Source: Dysidea avara
Lineage: Eukaryota; Porifera; Demospongiae; Dictyoceratida; Dysideidae
DNA length: 64,000 bases
Assembly (NCBI RefSeq): GCF_963678975.1
Contig: NC_089272.1
Location: 4,274,359-4,338,358, forward strand
Reading direction: 5' to 3'
Of the stretch, positions 55,435 through 64,000 are shown piece by piece. A model generated the notes under the pieces. That model searched no databases. It was not told the origin of the DNA and saw only the letters and a list, made by a program, of their open reading frames with translations. The translations under genes were made by a program, and so were the position numbers. How positions within the stretch are numbered: the first letter of the stretch is position 1; each line of letters starts with the position of its first letter.

Positions 55435-55761
55435 TAATATCAAAGAAGTAAACACATGCTAACTCCCAATGGTTTTGTACTGGAACAAGCATGTTTTCAT
55501 GTTGTAAACATGTTTGTATGCCTGAATAATGTATGGGATAATTTTAAAGCCTCACCACTCGCTTGTTCTTGCTGGCATCAATAGCGCTTTTTAAATTAAC
55601 ACTTCTGGTATTTAAAGGGATTCACAGCACTACCACATATTTGGGCAGCTGGCCCTTGTAACAAGAGTTATTAACAAGAAACAAGGGCTCAGGTGAATGC
55701 AAACTGACTATAGATGATCTCCCTTATTTAGCTACCTTTTTATTTATATGATATATAATAT

Positions 55762-56570
55762 CAAGACACACGGTAGTGTGTCGTGCGGCCCAAGAAGCCG
55801 GCGCACAACCCCGTGAGTATATTGACAGGAAGAAAGAAAACGCGATTTTCGCACCTCCGTAGCTCTGTGCTGCCTTGATGAAACAAGACAAATTTTGCTG
55901 TGTACATTCCCTCTAACTTCAGCACTCCACATTCCAAATTTGAGCGAAATCGCTTCAGGCATTCCTGAGATATGCGACTTCAAAAATTGGCTTAGTTTCT
56001 TCGTTTTTTTCTTCTTATTTTTCTTCCTCTTTTCGCACACTTACAAAAACTGCTATAAAACGCGAACGCGTTATCCGATTGCCTTGAAATTTGGCACACA
56101 GAAGGGGGGTATAAAGGCGCATCTCTGTACCAACTTTGGCTGGAATACCATAAACAGGCAAAGAGTTATGAGCGATTATGCACGAAAAATAACACCAATA
56201 TGTTGTCACGCCTACAGGGTAAACCGCGTATGGGAAGAAGCTGAAAATCGGTGGGTGAATAGGTTAACTATTGAACCTCAAACCTTTTGTGGTTTGAAAG
56301 AAATCGAGCTAAAAACCAGGAAGATACAGCGAAAAAATCAACAGTGTGTAACAATTACGCAATCGAGATTAGCTAATTTTTATTATTATTATTATTATGC
56401 TTGCCACGCCTACCAGATAAACCACTTGGGATAATACTTTGAAAATCGCTGTACAGATGGAGTTATCATCTTAGAAAGGCTCTTCAATGGTGTAGAAAAA
56501 TCAGACTTAAAGCCACGGAGTTATAACACGAAATCCAACTTGGTGTAGCAAGTGCGAGATCGAGATACTC
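55762..56570 (+). mobile_element. Hairpin cap and body of satellite-bearing element B
   Basis: Starts tcaaGACACACGGTAGTGTGTC (hairpin 55,765-55,782), then gtgcggcccaagaagccggc, and continues with agaaagaaaacgcgattttc, aaattggctt, cgcgaacgcgttatccgatt and two cacgcctacagggtaaacc-type blocks, ending with agatactctaataaagcagt and ctaatagagcagtcaccctg just before the satellite. The order is the same as in element A, with considerable divergence. The 179-codon open frame (55,895-56,434) is not shared with A and reads through poly-Phe and poly-Tyr runs, so it is not counted as a gene. Confidence 0.75.
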
Positions 56571-59500
56571 TAATAAAGCAGTCATCCTAATAGAGCAGTC
56601 ACCCTGAACAGAATTCAAGAGATCAGTTAGAAATAAGTAACCTGTATAGAGATCAGCTACAAACAAATCACCCTGTTCAGACATCAGTTAGAAGAAGTTT
56701 TCTTGTAGAGAGTTCAGTTACAAACAAATCACCCTGTTGAAAGATCAGCTAGAAGATGTCACCTTATAGATAGTTCAGTTACAAAGAAACCATCATGTAG
56801 AGAATTCAGCTACAAACTAGTGACCCTGTAGATACATCAGCTAGAAGAAGTTACCTTGTAGAGAGTTCAGCTACAAAGAAACCATTCTGTAAAGAGCTCA
56901 GCTGCAAACAAATCACCTATACAGAATTCAGCTACAAACAAATCACCCTGTAGAGAGATCAGCTAGAAGAAGTTACCTTGTAGATAGTTCAGTTACAAAC
57001 AAATCATCCTGTAGAGAGATCAGCTAGAAGAAGTTACCTTGTAGATAGTTCAGCTACAAACAATTCACCCTGTACAGAGCTCAGTTAAAAGAGATTTCCT
57101 TGTAGAAAGTTAAGCTACAGACAAATCACCCTGTAGAGAGATCAGTTAGAAGAAGTTACCTTGTAGATCGTTCAGCTAAAAAACAATTCACCCTGTAAAG
57201 AGATCAGCTAGAAGAAGTTACCTTGTAGAGAGTTCAGCTACAAAGAAACCATCATGTAGAGAATTCAGCCGCAAACAAATCATGTATAGAGAGTTCAGCT
57301 ACAAACAAATCTCCCTGTAGAGAGATCAGCTAGAAGAAGTTTCCTTGTAGAGAGTTCTGCTACAAACAAATCACCCTGTAGAAAGATCAGCTAGAAGAAA
57401 TCACCTTATAGAGAGTTCAGCTTCAAAGAAGCAATCATGTGAGAGTTCAGGTACAAACAAATTGTCCTGTAGAGAGATCAGCTAGAAGAAGTTACCTTGT
57501 AGAGAGTTCAGCTACAAAGAAACCATCATGTAGATAGTTCAGGTACAAACAAATCACCCTGTAGAAAGATCAGCTATAGAAGAAATCACCTTGTAGAGAG
57601 TTCAGCTACAAAGAAATTATCATGTAGAGAGTTCAACTGCAAACAAATCACCCTGTAGAAAGATCAGCTATAGAAGAAATCACCTTGTAGAGAGTTCAGC
57701 TACAAAGAAACCATCATGTAGAGAGTTCAGCTACAAACAAATCGGCCTGTAGAGAGATCAGCTAGAAGAAATTACCTTGTAGGGAGTTCAGTTACAAAGA
57801 AATAAACCATGTAGAGAGTTCAGCTGCAAACAAATCACCTGTAGAGAGTTCAGCTAGAAACAAGTCACCCTGTAGAGATATCAGCTAGAAACAAGTCACC
57901 TTGTAGAGAGTTCAGCTAGAAGAAGTCACATTGTAGAGCTACAAAGAAACTACCATGTAGAGTTCAGCTGCAAACAAATCACCCTGTAGAGAACTCAGCT
58001 ACAAACAAATCGCCCTGTAGAAAGATTAGCTAGAAGAAGTTACCTTATAGGGAGTTCAGCTATGAACAGATCACCCTGTAGAGAGTTCAGCTACAAACAA
58101 ATCACCCTGTAGAGAGTTCAGCTACAAACAAATCACCCTGTAGAGAGTTCAGTTACAAAGAAACCACCATGTAGAGAGTTCAGCTGCAAAAAAAATCAAT
58201 CACTCTGTTGAGAGTTCAGCTAGAAGAAGTCACCTTGTAGAGAGTTCAGCTGCAAACAAATCACCTGTAGAGAGTTCAGCTAGAAACAAGTCACCCTATA
58301 GAGAGATCAGCTAGAAACAAGTCACCTTGTAGAGAGTTCAGCTAGAAGAAGTCACATTGTAGAGCTACAAAGAAACTACCATGTAGAGTTCAGCTGCAAA
58401 CAAATAACCCTGTAGAGAACTCAGCTACAAACAAATCGCCCTGTAGAAAGATTAGCTAGAAGAAGTTACCTTATAGGGAGTTCAGCTATGAACAGATCAC
58501 CCTGTAGAGAGTTCAGCTATAAACAAATCACCCTGTAGAGAGTTCAGCTACAAACAAATCACCCTGTAGAGAGTTCAGTTACAAAGAAACCACCATGTAG
58601 AGAGTTCAGCTGCAAAAAAGATCAATCACTCTGTTGAGAGTTCAGCTAGAAGAAGTCACCTTGTAGAGAGTTAAGCTGCAAATAAATCACCCTGTAGAGA
58701 ATTCAGCCACAAACAAATCACCCTGTAGAAAGATCAGCTAGAAGAAGGTACCTTGTAGAGAGTTCAGCTACAAAGAAACCACCATGTAGAGAGTTCAGCT
58801 GCAAACAAATCACCTGTAGAGAGTTCAGCTAGAAACAAGTCACCCTGTAGAGAGATCAGCTAAAAACAAGTCACCCTGTAGAGAGTTCAGCTAGAAGAAG
58901 TCACATTGTAGAGAGTTCAGCTACAAAGAAACTACCACGTAGAGAGTTCAGCTGCAAACAAATCATCCTGTAGAGAGTTCAGCTAGAAGAAGTCACCTTT
59001 TAGAGAGTTCAGCTACAAAGCAACCACCATGTAAAGAGTTCAGCTGCAAAAAACTCAATCACCTTGTAGAAAGATCGGCTAGAAGAAGTTACCTTGTAGA
59101 GAGTTCAGCTACAAAGAAACCACCATGTAGAGAGTTCAGCTGCAAACAAATCACCTATAGAGAGTTCAGCTAGAAACAAGTCACCCTGTAGAGAGTTCAG
59201 CTAGAAGAAGTCACATTGTAGAGAGTTCAGCTACAATGAAACTTCCATGTAGAGAGTTCAGCTGCAAACAAATCACCCTGTAGAGAACTCAGCTACAAAC
59301 AAATATGCAGTGTAAAAAGATCAGCTAGAAGAAGTTACCTTGTAGAGAGTTCAGCTACAACGAAACCACCATGTAGAGAGTTCAGCTACAAACAAATCAC
59401 CTGTAGAGAGTTCAGCTAGAAACAAGTCACCCTGTAGAGAGATCAGCTAGAAACAAGTCACCTTGTAGAGAGTTCAGCTAGAAGAAGTCACGTTGTAGAG

Positions 59501-60605
59501 AGTTCAGCTACAAAGAAACCACCATTTAGAGAGTTCAGCTGCAAACAAATCACCCAGTAGAAAGTTCAGCTATGAACAGATCACCCTGTTGAGAGTTCAG
59601 TTAGAAACAAGGAATCCTGTAGAGAGATCATCTAGAAGTATCGCCTTGTAGAGAGTTCAGCTACAAACAAATCACCTGTAGAGAGTTCAGCTACAAACAA
59701 ATCACCCTGTAGAGAGATCAGCTAGAAGAAGTCACCTTGTAGAGAGTTCAGCTATAAAGAAACCATCATGTAGAGAATTCAGCTGCAAACAAACACCCTG
59801 TAGAGAACTCAGCTACAAACAAATCGCCCTGTAGAAAGATCAGCTAGAAGAAGTTACCTTGTAGGGATTTCAGCTACAAACAAATCACCCTGTAGAGAGT
59901 TCAGCTACAAAGAAACCATTCTGTAAAGAGCTCAGCTGCAAACAAATCACTTGTATAGAATTCATCTACAAACAAATCACCCTGTAGAGAGATCTGCTAG
60001 AAGAAATTACCTTGTAGATAGTTCAGCTACAAACAAATCACCCTGTAGAAAGATCAGTTAGAAGAAGTTACCTTGGAGAAAGTTCAGCTACAAAGAAACC
60101 ATTTTGTAAAGGGCTCAGCTGCAAACAAATCACCTGTACAGAATTCAACTATGAACAAATCACCCTGTAGAGAGATCAGCTATAAGAAGTTACCTTGTAG
60201 ATAGTTCAGCTACAAACAAATCTCCCTGTAGAGAGATCAGCTAGAAGAAATTACCTTGTAGAGAGTTCAGCTACAAAGAAACCACCATGTAGAGAGTTCA
60301 GCTGCAAAGAAATCACCCTGTAGAAAATTCTGCCAGAAACAAATTGCCCTGTAGAAAGATCAGTTAGAAGAAGTTACCTTTTAGAGGGTTCAGCTACAAA
60401 GAAACCATTCTGTAAAGAGCTCAGCTGCAAACAAATCACCTATACAGAATTCAGCTACAAACACATCACCCTGTAGAGAGATTAGTTAGAAGAAGTTACC
60501 TTGTAGATCGTTCAGCTACAAACAATTCACCCTGTAGAGAGAGCAATTAGAAGAAGTCACCTTGTAGAGTGTTCAGTTACAAAGAAACCACCATGGAGAT
60601 TTCTG
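56571..60605 (+). repeat. Satellite array B, 30-31-bp monomers
   Basis: About 130 monomers of the types caaatcaccctgtagagag, agaagttaccttgtagagag and aagaaaccatcatgtagagag. Higher-order structure is visible: a block of about 426 bp at about 57,840-58,265 is repeated at 58,266-58,690, including a shared deletion in which attgtagagctacaaag lacks most of a monomer. No interruptions by other elements, unlike array A, which suggests that array B is younger or recently homogenised. Confidence 0.94.
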
Positions 60606-60623
60606 TAATCAATATAATATTAT

Positions 60624-60840
60624 GTGACCGGATTTGCGAAAGGGGGTCTTCCACACACATCCAATTCCGTAACCGTTGGAGACCATAACTCAGTGTTCAA
60701 GTAACATATTAACCTGAAAATTTCACCACGTATTCAGCTATAGTGGTGCTCACCACTGTCCAAAATTCAAGGTAATAGCTCTTTCCAATCTGAAGTTATT
60801 AATTGTTACAGTATATATAATTTGTACATTTACTGATAAA
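60624..60840. mobile_element. MITE of the TGTGACCAGATTTG family, right end missing
   Basis: tatgtgaccggatttgcgaa and ggtcttccacacacatcca match the left end of 21,724, and gaccataactcagtgttcaa and ctttccaatctgaagtta match its interior, but no right inverted end follows. Confidence 0.65.
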
Positions 60841-60954
60841 ATATTTAAAGTACATCTACTTCATCTTTTCTTCTTCCTGTAGTAAAGAAAAAAACATAGG
60901 TTAAAAAGTCCCAAAGCTGGCCATAGGCCGGCTTTGGGGTATACAAATACAAAA

Positions 60955-61118
60955 AGAAATGAAATCTAATCCAAAACAGCCAAGCTGTAAAAAAAGTGTG
61001 CGGCCCTCAGAAAGGCTATGGTGAAAAAAGATGTGAAATCCAAGGTGGCGGCCAAGAAATGGCTGTGATGGTAGGTTAATGGTAAAAATTTTAATAATGA
61101 CAATTTAGGTAAATTTTG
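60955..61118. repeat. One-armed copy of the gtgcggccc foldback repeat
   Basis: aacagccaagctgtaaaaaa, gtgtgcggccc, gccaagaaatggctgtgatg and gacaatttaggtaaatttt match 43,470-43,620. It cuts into the kinase exon that follows. Confidence 0.8.
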
Positions 61119-61353
61119 TTGATCTTGGCTTCCAGACTCCTCCCCAGTAATATGTTATTAGGAGTGAGGTCGCGATGTACAATCGGAGGATCCCTACCAT
61201 GAAGGTACCTTAGGCCGAGGCACACTTCATGCAATATCGAAAGCTTGACATTCAATGGTATGTTGTTGTAGTTCTCCAAAAGACCCCTGAGGCTGTGTTG
61301 CATCTTTTCCATCACAATCACAGGTAAACTGTGATGTGATGGATAGTATACTC
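61119..61353 (-). pseudogene. Protein kinase fragment, second exon, truncated by a repeat
   Basis: After acceptor gatcactttag it continues GVYYPSHHSLPVIVMEKMQH, then LSILHEVCLGLRYLHGRDPP and IVHRDLTPNNILL, the catalytic loop with the HRD aspartate and the metal-binding Asn. The sequence breaks at EAKIN, exactly where the activation-segment DFG-type motif should follow, because the foldback repeat begins there. The DFG motif, activation loop and C-lobe are missing from the window, so the fragment cannot make an active kinase unless spliced to something unseen. Confidence 0.8.
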
Positions 61354-61402
61354 CTAAAGTGATCATGTGATTGAGTGATTTGCAAACAATTAACAAACGT
61401 AC

Positions 61403-61616
61403 CTAAAAATTGAACAATTCTAGGATGGTGAAGGGTACTCCAAACTTGACATTCGTTAAGAAAATCAGTTCTTATTTTTTGAATGGCATCACATGGTGAA
61501 TATTGTAATAATAATGAGTGTATTTCTTTGGCGGCACACAGTGTTCCTTGGTAGTCTACTTCAAAAACTCGTCCATAAGCACCACGACCAATCACCTTCC
61601 CTGTGGGATCCAGATC
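61403..61616 (-). pseudogene. Protein kinase fragment, first exon (N-lobe)
   Basis: Acceptor attctttag, donor TTTTAG|gtacgt; the intron to the next exon is only 49 bases and the phases agree. Encodes DLDPTGKVIGRGAYGRVFEV (glycine-rich loop), YQGTLCAAKEIHSLL (the VAIK-type lysine), an Glu-containing helix C region (DFLNECQVWSTLHHP) and RIVQFLG. The combination resembles the large Tyr-kinase-like/Ser-Thr kinase families expanded in sponges. Upstream exons would lie under the LTR element at 61.7 kb. Possibly a whole gene interrupted by two insertions, now a relic. Confidence 0.82.
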
Positions 61617-61703
61617 CTAAAGAATAAGGTCAGTATACATTGCAGTATCTCTAGCAGACCTACTAGCATACATATATACTTGTAGTGAAACTTAAATAAT
61701 TTT

Positions 61704-61875
61704 TGTAGTAATGTAGGATTATGTAATAGATCACATGTACATTATGTAATGCATTGTAACTGTATTGTGTAATGCATCACGTGTGTATTGTTGTGACAAT
61801 TATTAATATCGTTTTTGAGCTTGTAAAAGGTGCTAGCTACCGTCCGTGGTGAGCCAACCCTCCAAATATCGAACA
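61704..61875 (+). mobile_element. Probable 5' LTR end of the BEL/Pao element
   Basis: The sequence between a tgtagtaatg word and gaaca just before the primer-binding site would be the 3' part or all of the LTR. Start uncertain because the 3' LTR lies outside the window; the tg...ca boundaries are a guess from convention. Confidence 0.4.
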
Positions 61876-61877
61876 AG

Positions 61878-61895
61878 TGGCGCCCAACGTGGGGC
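61878..61895 (+). promoter_or_regulatory. Primer-binding site of the LTR retrotransposon
   Basis: TGGCGCCCAACGTGGGGC, beginning TGG as needed to pair with the CCA end of a tRNA, two bases after the putative LTR end. Minus-strand DNA synthesis would start here. The tRNA species was not assigned. Confidence 0.8.
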
Positions 61896-62043
61896 CTGAA
61901 CTCTGATCTCGTCGTCTAAATCTAGAATCCTTGGTGCCAGGCAATAAACGGCATCCGTAAAGGTGAAGTTCAACCGTATTTGATCGTCTGTGCTCCTTCG
62001 TATATTCTTAGCAACCTTCGAGAGTTATTCGTCTGTGCCAGGA

Positions 62044-62787
62044 ATGGCAGAAGAACTGGAGAAGCAGAGAGCTGTCAGGAGGGCAAACCGTGGCGTGGTT
62101 ACGAAGCTGACTAAAGAAGTGGACACCCTGCTGGCAGAAGAACCCGTAACAAGTGAGAAAATTGCTCGTTTGAATGTTATTTTTGATTTGCTGGAAAATA
62201 AGTTAAAACTATTAAACGAAATCGATCGTCAAATATTATCACTCTGTAAAGTTGATGACGTGCCAGGGGAAGTAGATGAGTCAGAAGCCATTCTTGATAA
62301 GGTGATGGACTACAAGCGCCGTATTTCTGCAGCTGTAAGGGATCCGTCTGCAACCTCCTTAACCCACACGCCAGCTGTTAGAACCACAAGTGTTTTGCCA
62401 CCGGTCACTCCCCCTGCTGCACTTGCAAGGACTCGTCTTCCGAAATTAACGATCGCCAAGTTCCGGGGAGAAATAACGAATTGGGCTTCATTTTGGGATG
62501 CTTTTAAATCAGCTATTCACGAGAAAGCCGATATGTCAAAGGTAGATAAATTCAATTACCTGAACTCGTTGCTAGAGGGCATGGCTTTACGAACGATCAA
62601 GGGCCTTAGTTTAACTGAAGATAATTACGACTCGGCAGTTGAACTTCTACGGAGACAGTTCGGTAATCCACAACATGTTGTTGCTGCTCACTACGGGAGA
62701 TTTTTAAACTACCCAACTGCAGCAATGATCGTGCTTCTTCTCTTCGTTACCTCTACGACAAAGTTATGGTGCACACAAGAGGTTTAA
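62044..62787 (+). CDS. BEL/Pao retrotransposon gag, first part
   Basis: Starts at the ATG of MAEELEKQRAVRRANRG; 247 codons to a stop. An N-terminal helical region rich in Lys/Glu is followed by a Pro/Thr linker and LPKLTIAKFRGEITNWASFW, the hallmark start of the gag-like DUF1759 domain of BEL/Pao elements. The frame leaves the domain at about 62,710; beyond that the sequence is not gag-like and stops at 62,787, while the domain continues in the -1 frame. At 62,703-62,709 there is a T TTA AAC heptamer in the correct register. Whether this is a regulated shift or a simple mutation cannot be settled here. Confidence 0.93.
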   Translation: MAEELEKQRAVRRANRGVVTKLTKEVDTLLAEEPVTSEKIARLNVIFDLLENKLKLLNEIDRQILSLCKVDDVPGEVDESEAILDKVMDYKRRISAAVRDPSATSLTHTPAVRTTSVLPPVTPPAALARTRLPKLTIAKFRGEITNWASFWDAFKSAIHEKADMSKVDKFNYLNSLLEGMALRTIKGLSLTEDNYDSAVELLRRQFGNPQHVVAAHYGRFLNYPTAAMIVLLLFVTSTTKLWCTQEV

Positions 62788-64000
62788 GCTCGTCAGGTAT
62801 AGAAGCTCAACAATATGGTAGCATTTTGATTCCGGTGTTGATGTCAAAATTACCTGCAGATGTTCGAATACGTGTAGCTAGAGAGCAGGACAGGGAATTG
62901 TGGGACATTAAAGAATTATTAAAGATCATACAACTAGAGGTTGAGGCTAGGGAATCAAGTGAAGGAGCTCGTTTTAATCTATCCTCAAAGCCACATAATA
63001 TCCCTGCAAGGAATCCACATCATGATTCATCAGCCAGTTCCCTTGTAGCACAGCATCAAGCAGTCAAGTGTGTGTACTGCACTGGAAATCATTTTTCTGC
63101 ATCCTGTTCTACAGTCAAAGATATCAAAGAACGAAAGGCCATATTGATGCGCTCAGGACGGTGCTTTAACTGCCTTAATCCAAACCACCGAGCCCAGAAT
63201 TGTGATAGAATGAAGAAATGCCGTTTCTGCCAACGTCGCCATCACCAATCTATTTGTGAGAATCAGTCCTTTGGAAGCCAAGAACTGCCAACTGATGTGC
63301 CAACCACTCAGGCTGAAGCCATCAACACTTGCACCAATGTAAAGAATAAACAGTTAATTCTTTTACAGACTGCTAGAGCAACAGCTGTAAATCGAGACGA
63401 AAGGTGCTCACTAGAAGTTCGAATTTTGTTTGACAGTGGCAGCCAAAGGTCATATGTCACCAATGCTTTGAAAACCAGGCTCAAACTAAATCCAATCAAG
63501 GTAGAACGGTTAAATCTTAACACCTTTGGGGAAGGTCGATTTAAGAAACAGAACTGTGATGTAGTTAGGTTGTGTTTGTGTAAATCGGGGAGCAATGAAG
63601 CAATTCCAATCGAAGCTTTGAGTTTTCCTATGATATGTTCTCCCCCACCTAGCCATGTAGATTTGACAAAACTTCCAAAATTACAAGACCTGAATTTGGT
63701 TGACTATTCAAGCTCCACGTCCCATGACGTCATTGATATACTTGTGGGCAGTGACTACTATTGGTCTATAGTCACAGGCGAAGTCATGAAAACGGAAACG
63801 GGACTGGTAGCAGTAAACAGCAAACTGGGTTGGCTATTGTCTGGACCAACAGATTCATGTACAACTGAGATTGTTACCCATTCAAACCTTGTTATCAGTT
63901 CAGTCCATCCAGAAGTATTAACTGGACCTGAAGATGATAAACTGCATTCAATGCTGAATTGCTTCTGGGAGACAGATTTGTATGGAACACACCCTGAATC
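62709..64000 (+). CDS. BEL/Pao gag (second part) and pol start, incomplete at the window edge
   Basis: Open in the -1 frame relative to the first part, without stops to position 64,000. Contents in order: rest of DUF1759 (to about 62,940); three Cys/His knuckles (CVYCTGNHFSASC, CFNCLNPNHRAQNC, CRFCQRRHHQSIC, 63,070-63,260); an aspartic protease domain of the DUF1758 type with the active-site motif FDSGS (about 63,430); and the stretch with GWLLSGP leading to the reverse transcriptase, which lies outside. Reverse transcriptase, RNase H and integrase are expected downstream. The minus-strand open frame at 63,308-63,595 is a shadow. Confidence 0.93.

Larger units (their letters stand above)
53490..55720. 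mobile_element. Older TIR element into which Tigger inserted
   Basis: GCATTCACCTGAGCCCTTG (53,509-53,527) and its perfect complement (55,682-55,700) lie on either side of the Tigger element, with weaker outward similarity (tatactgtcggtat against tatagtcagttt). Without Tigger the host element would be about 330 bp. Target duplications not determined. Confidence 0.55.

Noticed and set aside
55895..56434. 179-codon open frame
   Set aside because: It runs through poly-Phe and poly-Tyr stretches and across the body of satellite element B; the homologous body of element A does not keep it open.
44150..60605. CRISPR-like regular repeats
   Set aside because: The 30-31-bp units are directly abutting variants of one another without unique spacers, and the genome is clearly animal. 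It is satellite DNA.
63308..63595. 95-codon minus-strand frame
   Set aside because: Antisense to the well-supported BEL/Pao knuckle/protease coding sequence.

Overview
The window looks like AT-rich, repeat-dense nuclear DNA of an early-branching animal, most likely a demosponge. Three things point that way: spliced animal genes (a TMEM192 orthologue, a PRDM9-type SET/zinc-finger gene, a protein kinase with a 49-base intron), an animal set of transposons (Tigger/pogo, hAT, MULE-like, PIF/Harbinger, BEL/Pao, tRNA-type SINEs), and no bacterial operon structure. The phylum is an inference; no species is claimed.

Layout. 1-17 kb is mostly mobile-element debris: a duplicated block (1-1.25 kb and 9.7-11.6 kb) with a rearranged segment, a MULE-like element nested in a hAT-like element that itself split a minisatellite (4.1-6.0 kb), and a three-layer nest at 11.6-13.25 kb built round a TA-flanked element with inverted arrays of a 21-bp repeat. 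At 17.4 kb there is a possible first exon on the minus strand. From 20.4 to 34.3 kb the + strand carries a split TMEM192 gene (lysosomal/late-endosomal membrane protein); five exons with matching phases were assembled, and the introns hold SINEs, hAT and Harbinger elements, foldbacks and a fossil non-LTR retroelement domain. Immediately after it, on the minus strand (35.8-34.5 kb), lie three exons of a PRDM9-like histone methyltransferase with a C2H2 array that is homogenised at DNA level and broken by a one-base deletion.

38.6-52.5 kb is a tandem array of related coiled-coil gene pieces on the minus strand; the copy at 51.6-52.4 kb has consistent splice phases, the copy at 41.7-42.5 kb is frameshifted. 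The intergenic DNA between copies is swollen by insertions, including a satellite-bearing element (about 44.15-47.88 kb). A second member of this element, in opposite orientation, occupies 55.76-60.6 kb. Both end in the same GC-rich hairpin cap and carry 30-31-bp satellite monomers. Between them is an intact, probably autonomous Tigger transposon (53,540-55,434) with perfect TA target duplications.

The right edge has a two-exon kinase fragment squeezed between a foldback repeat and the 5' end of a BEL/Pao LTR retrotransposon (PBS, gag, zinc knuckles, aspartic protease), which runs off the window. Its gag frame is left by a -1 shift exactly at a T TTA AAC heptamer. No rRNA, no canonical tRNA gene and no CRISPR array were seen.
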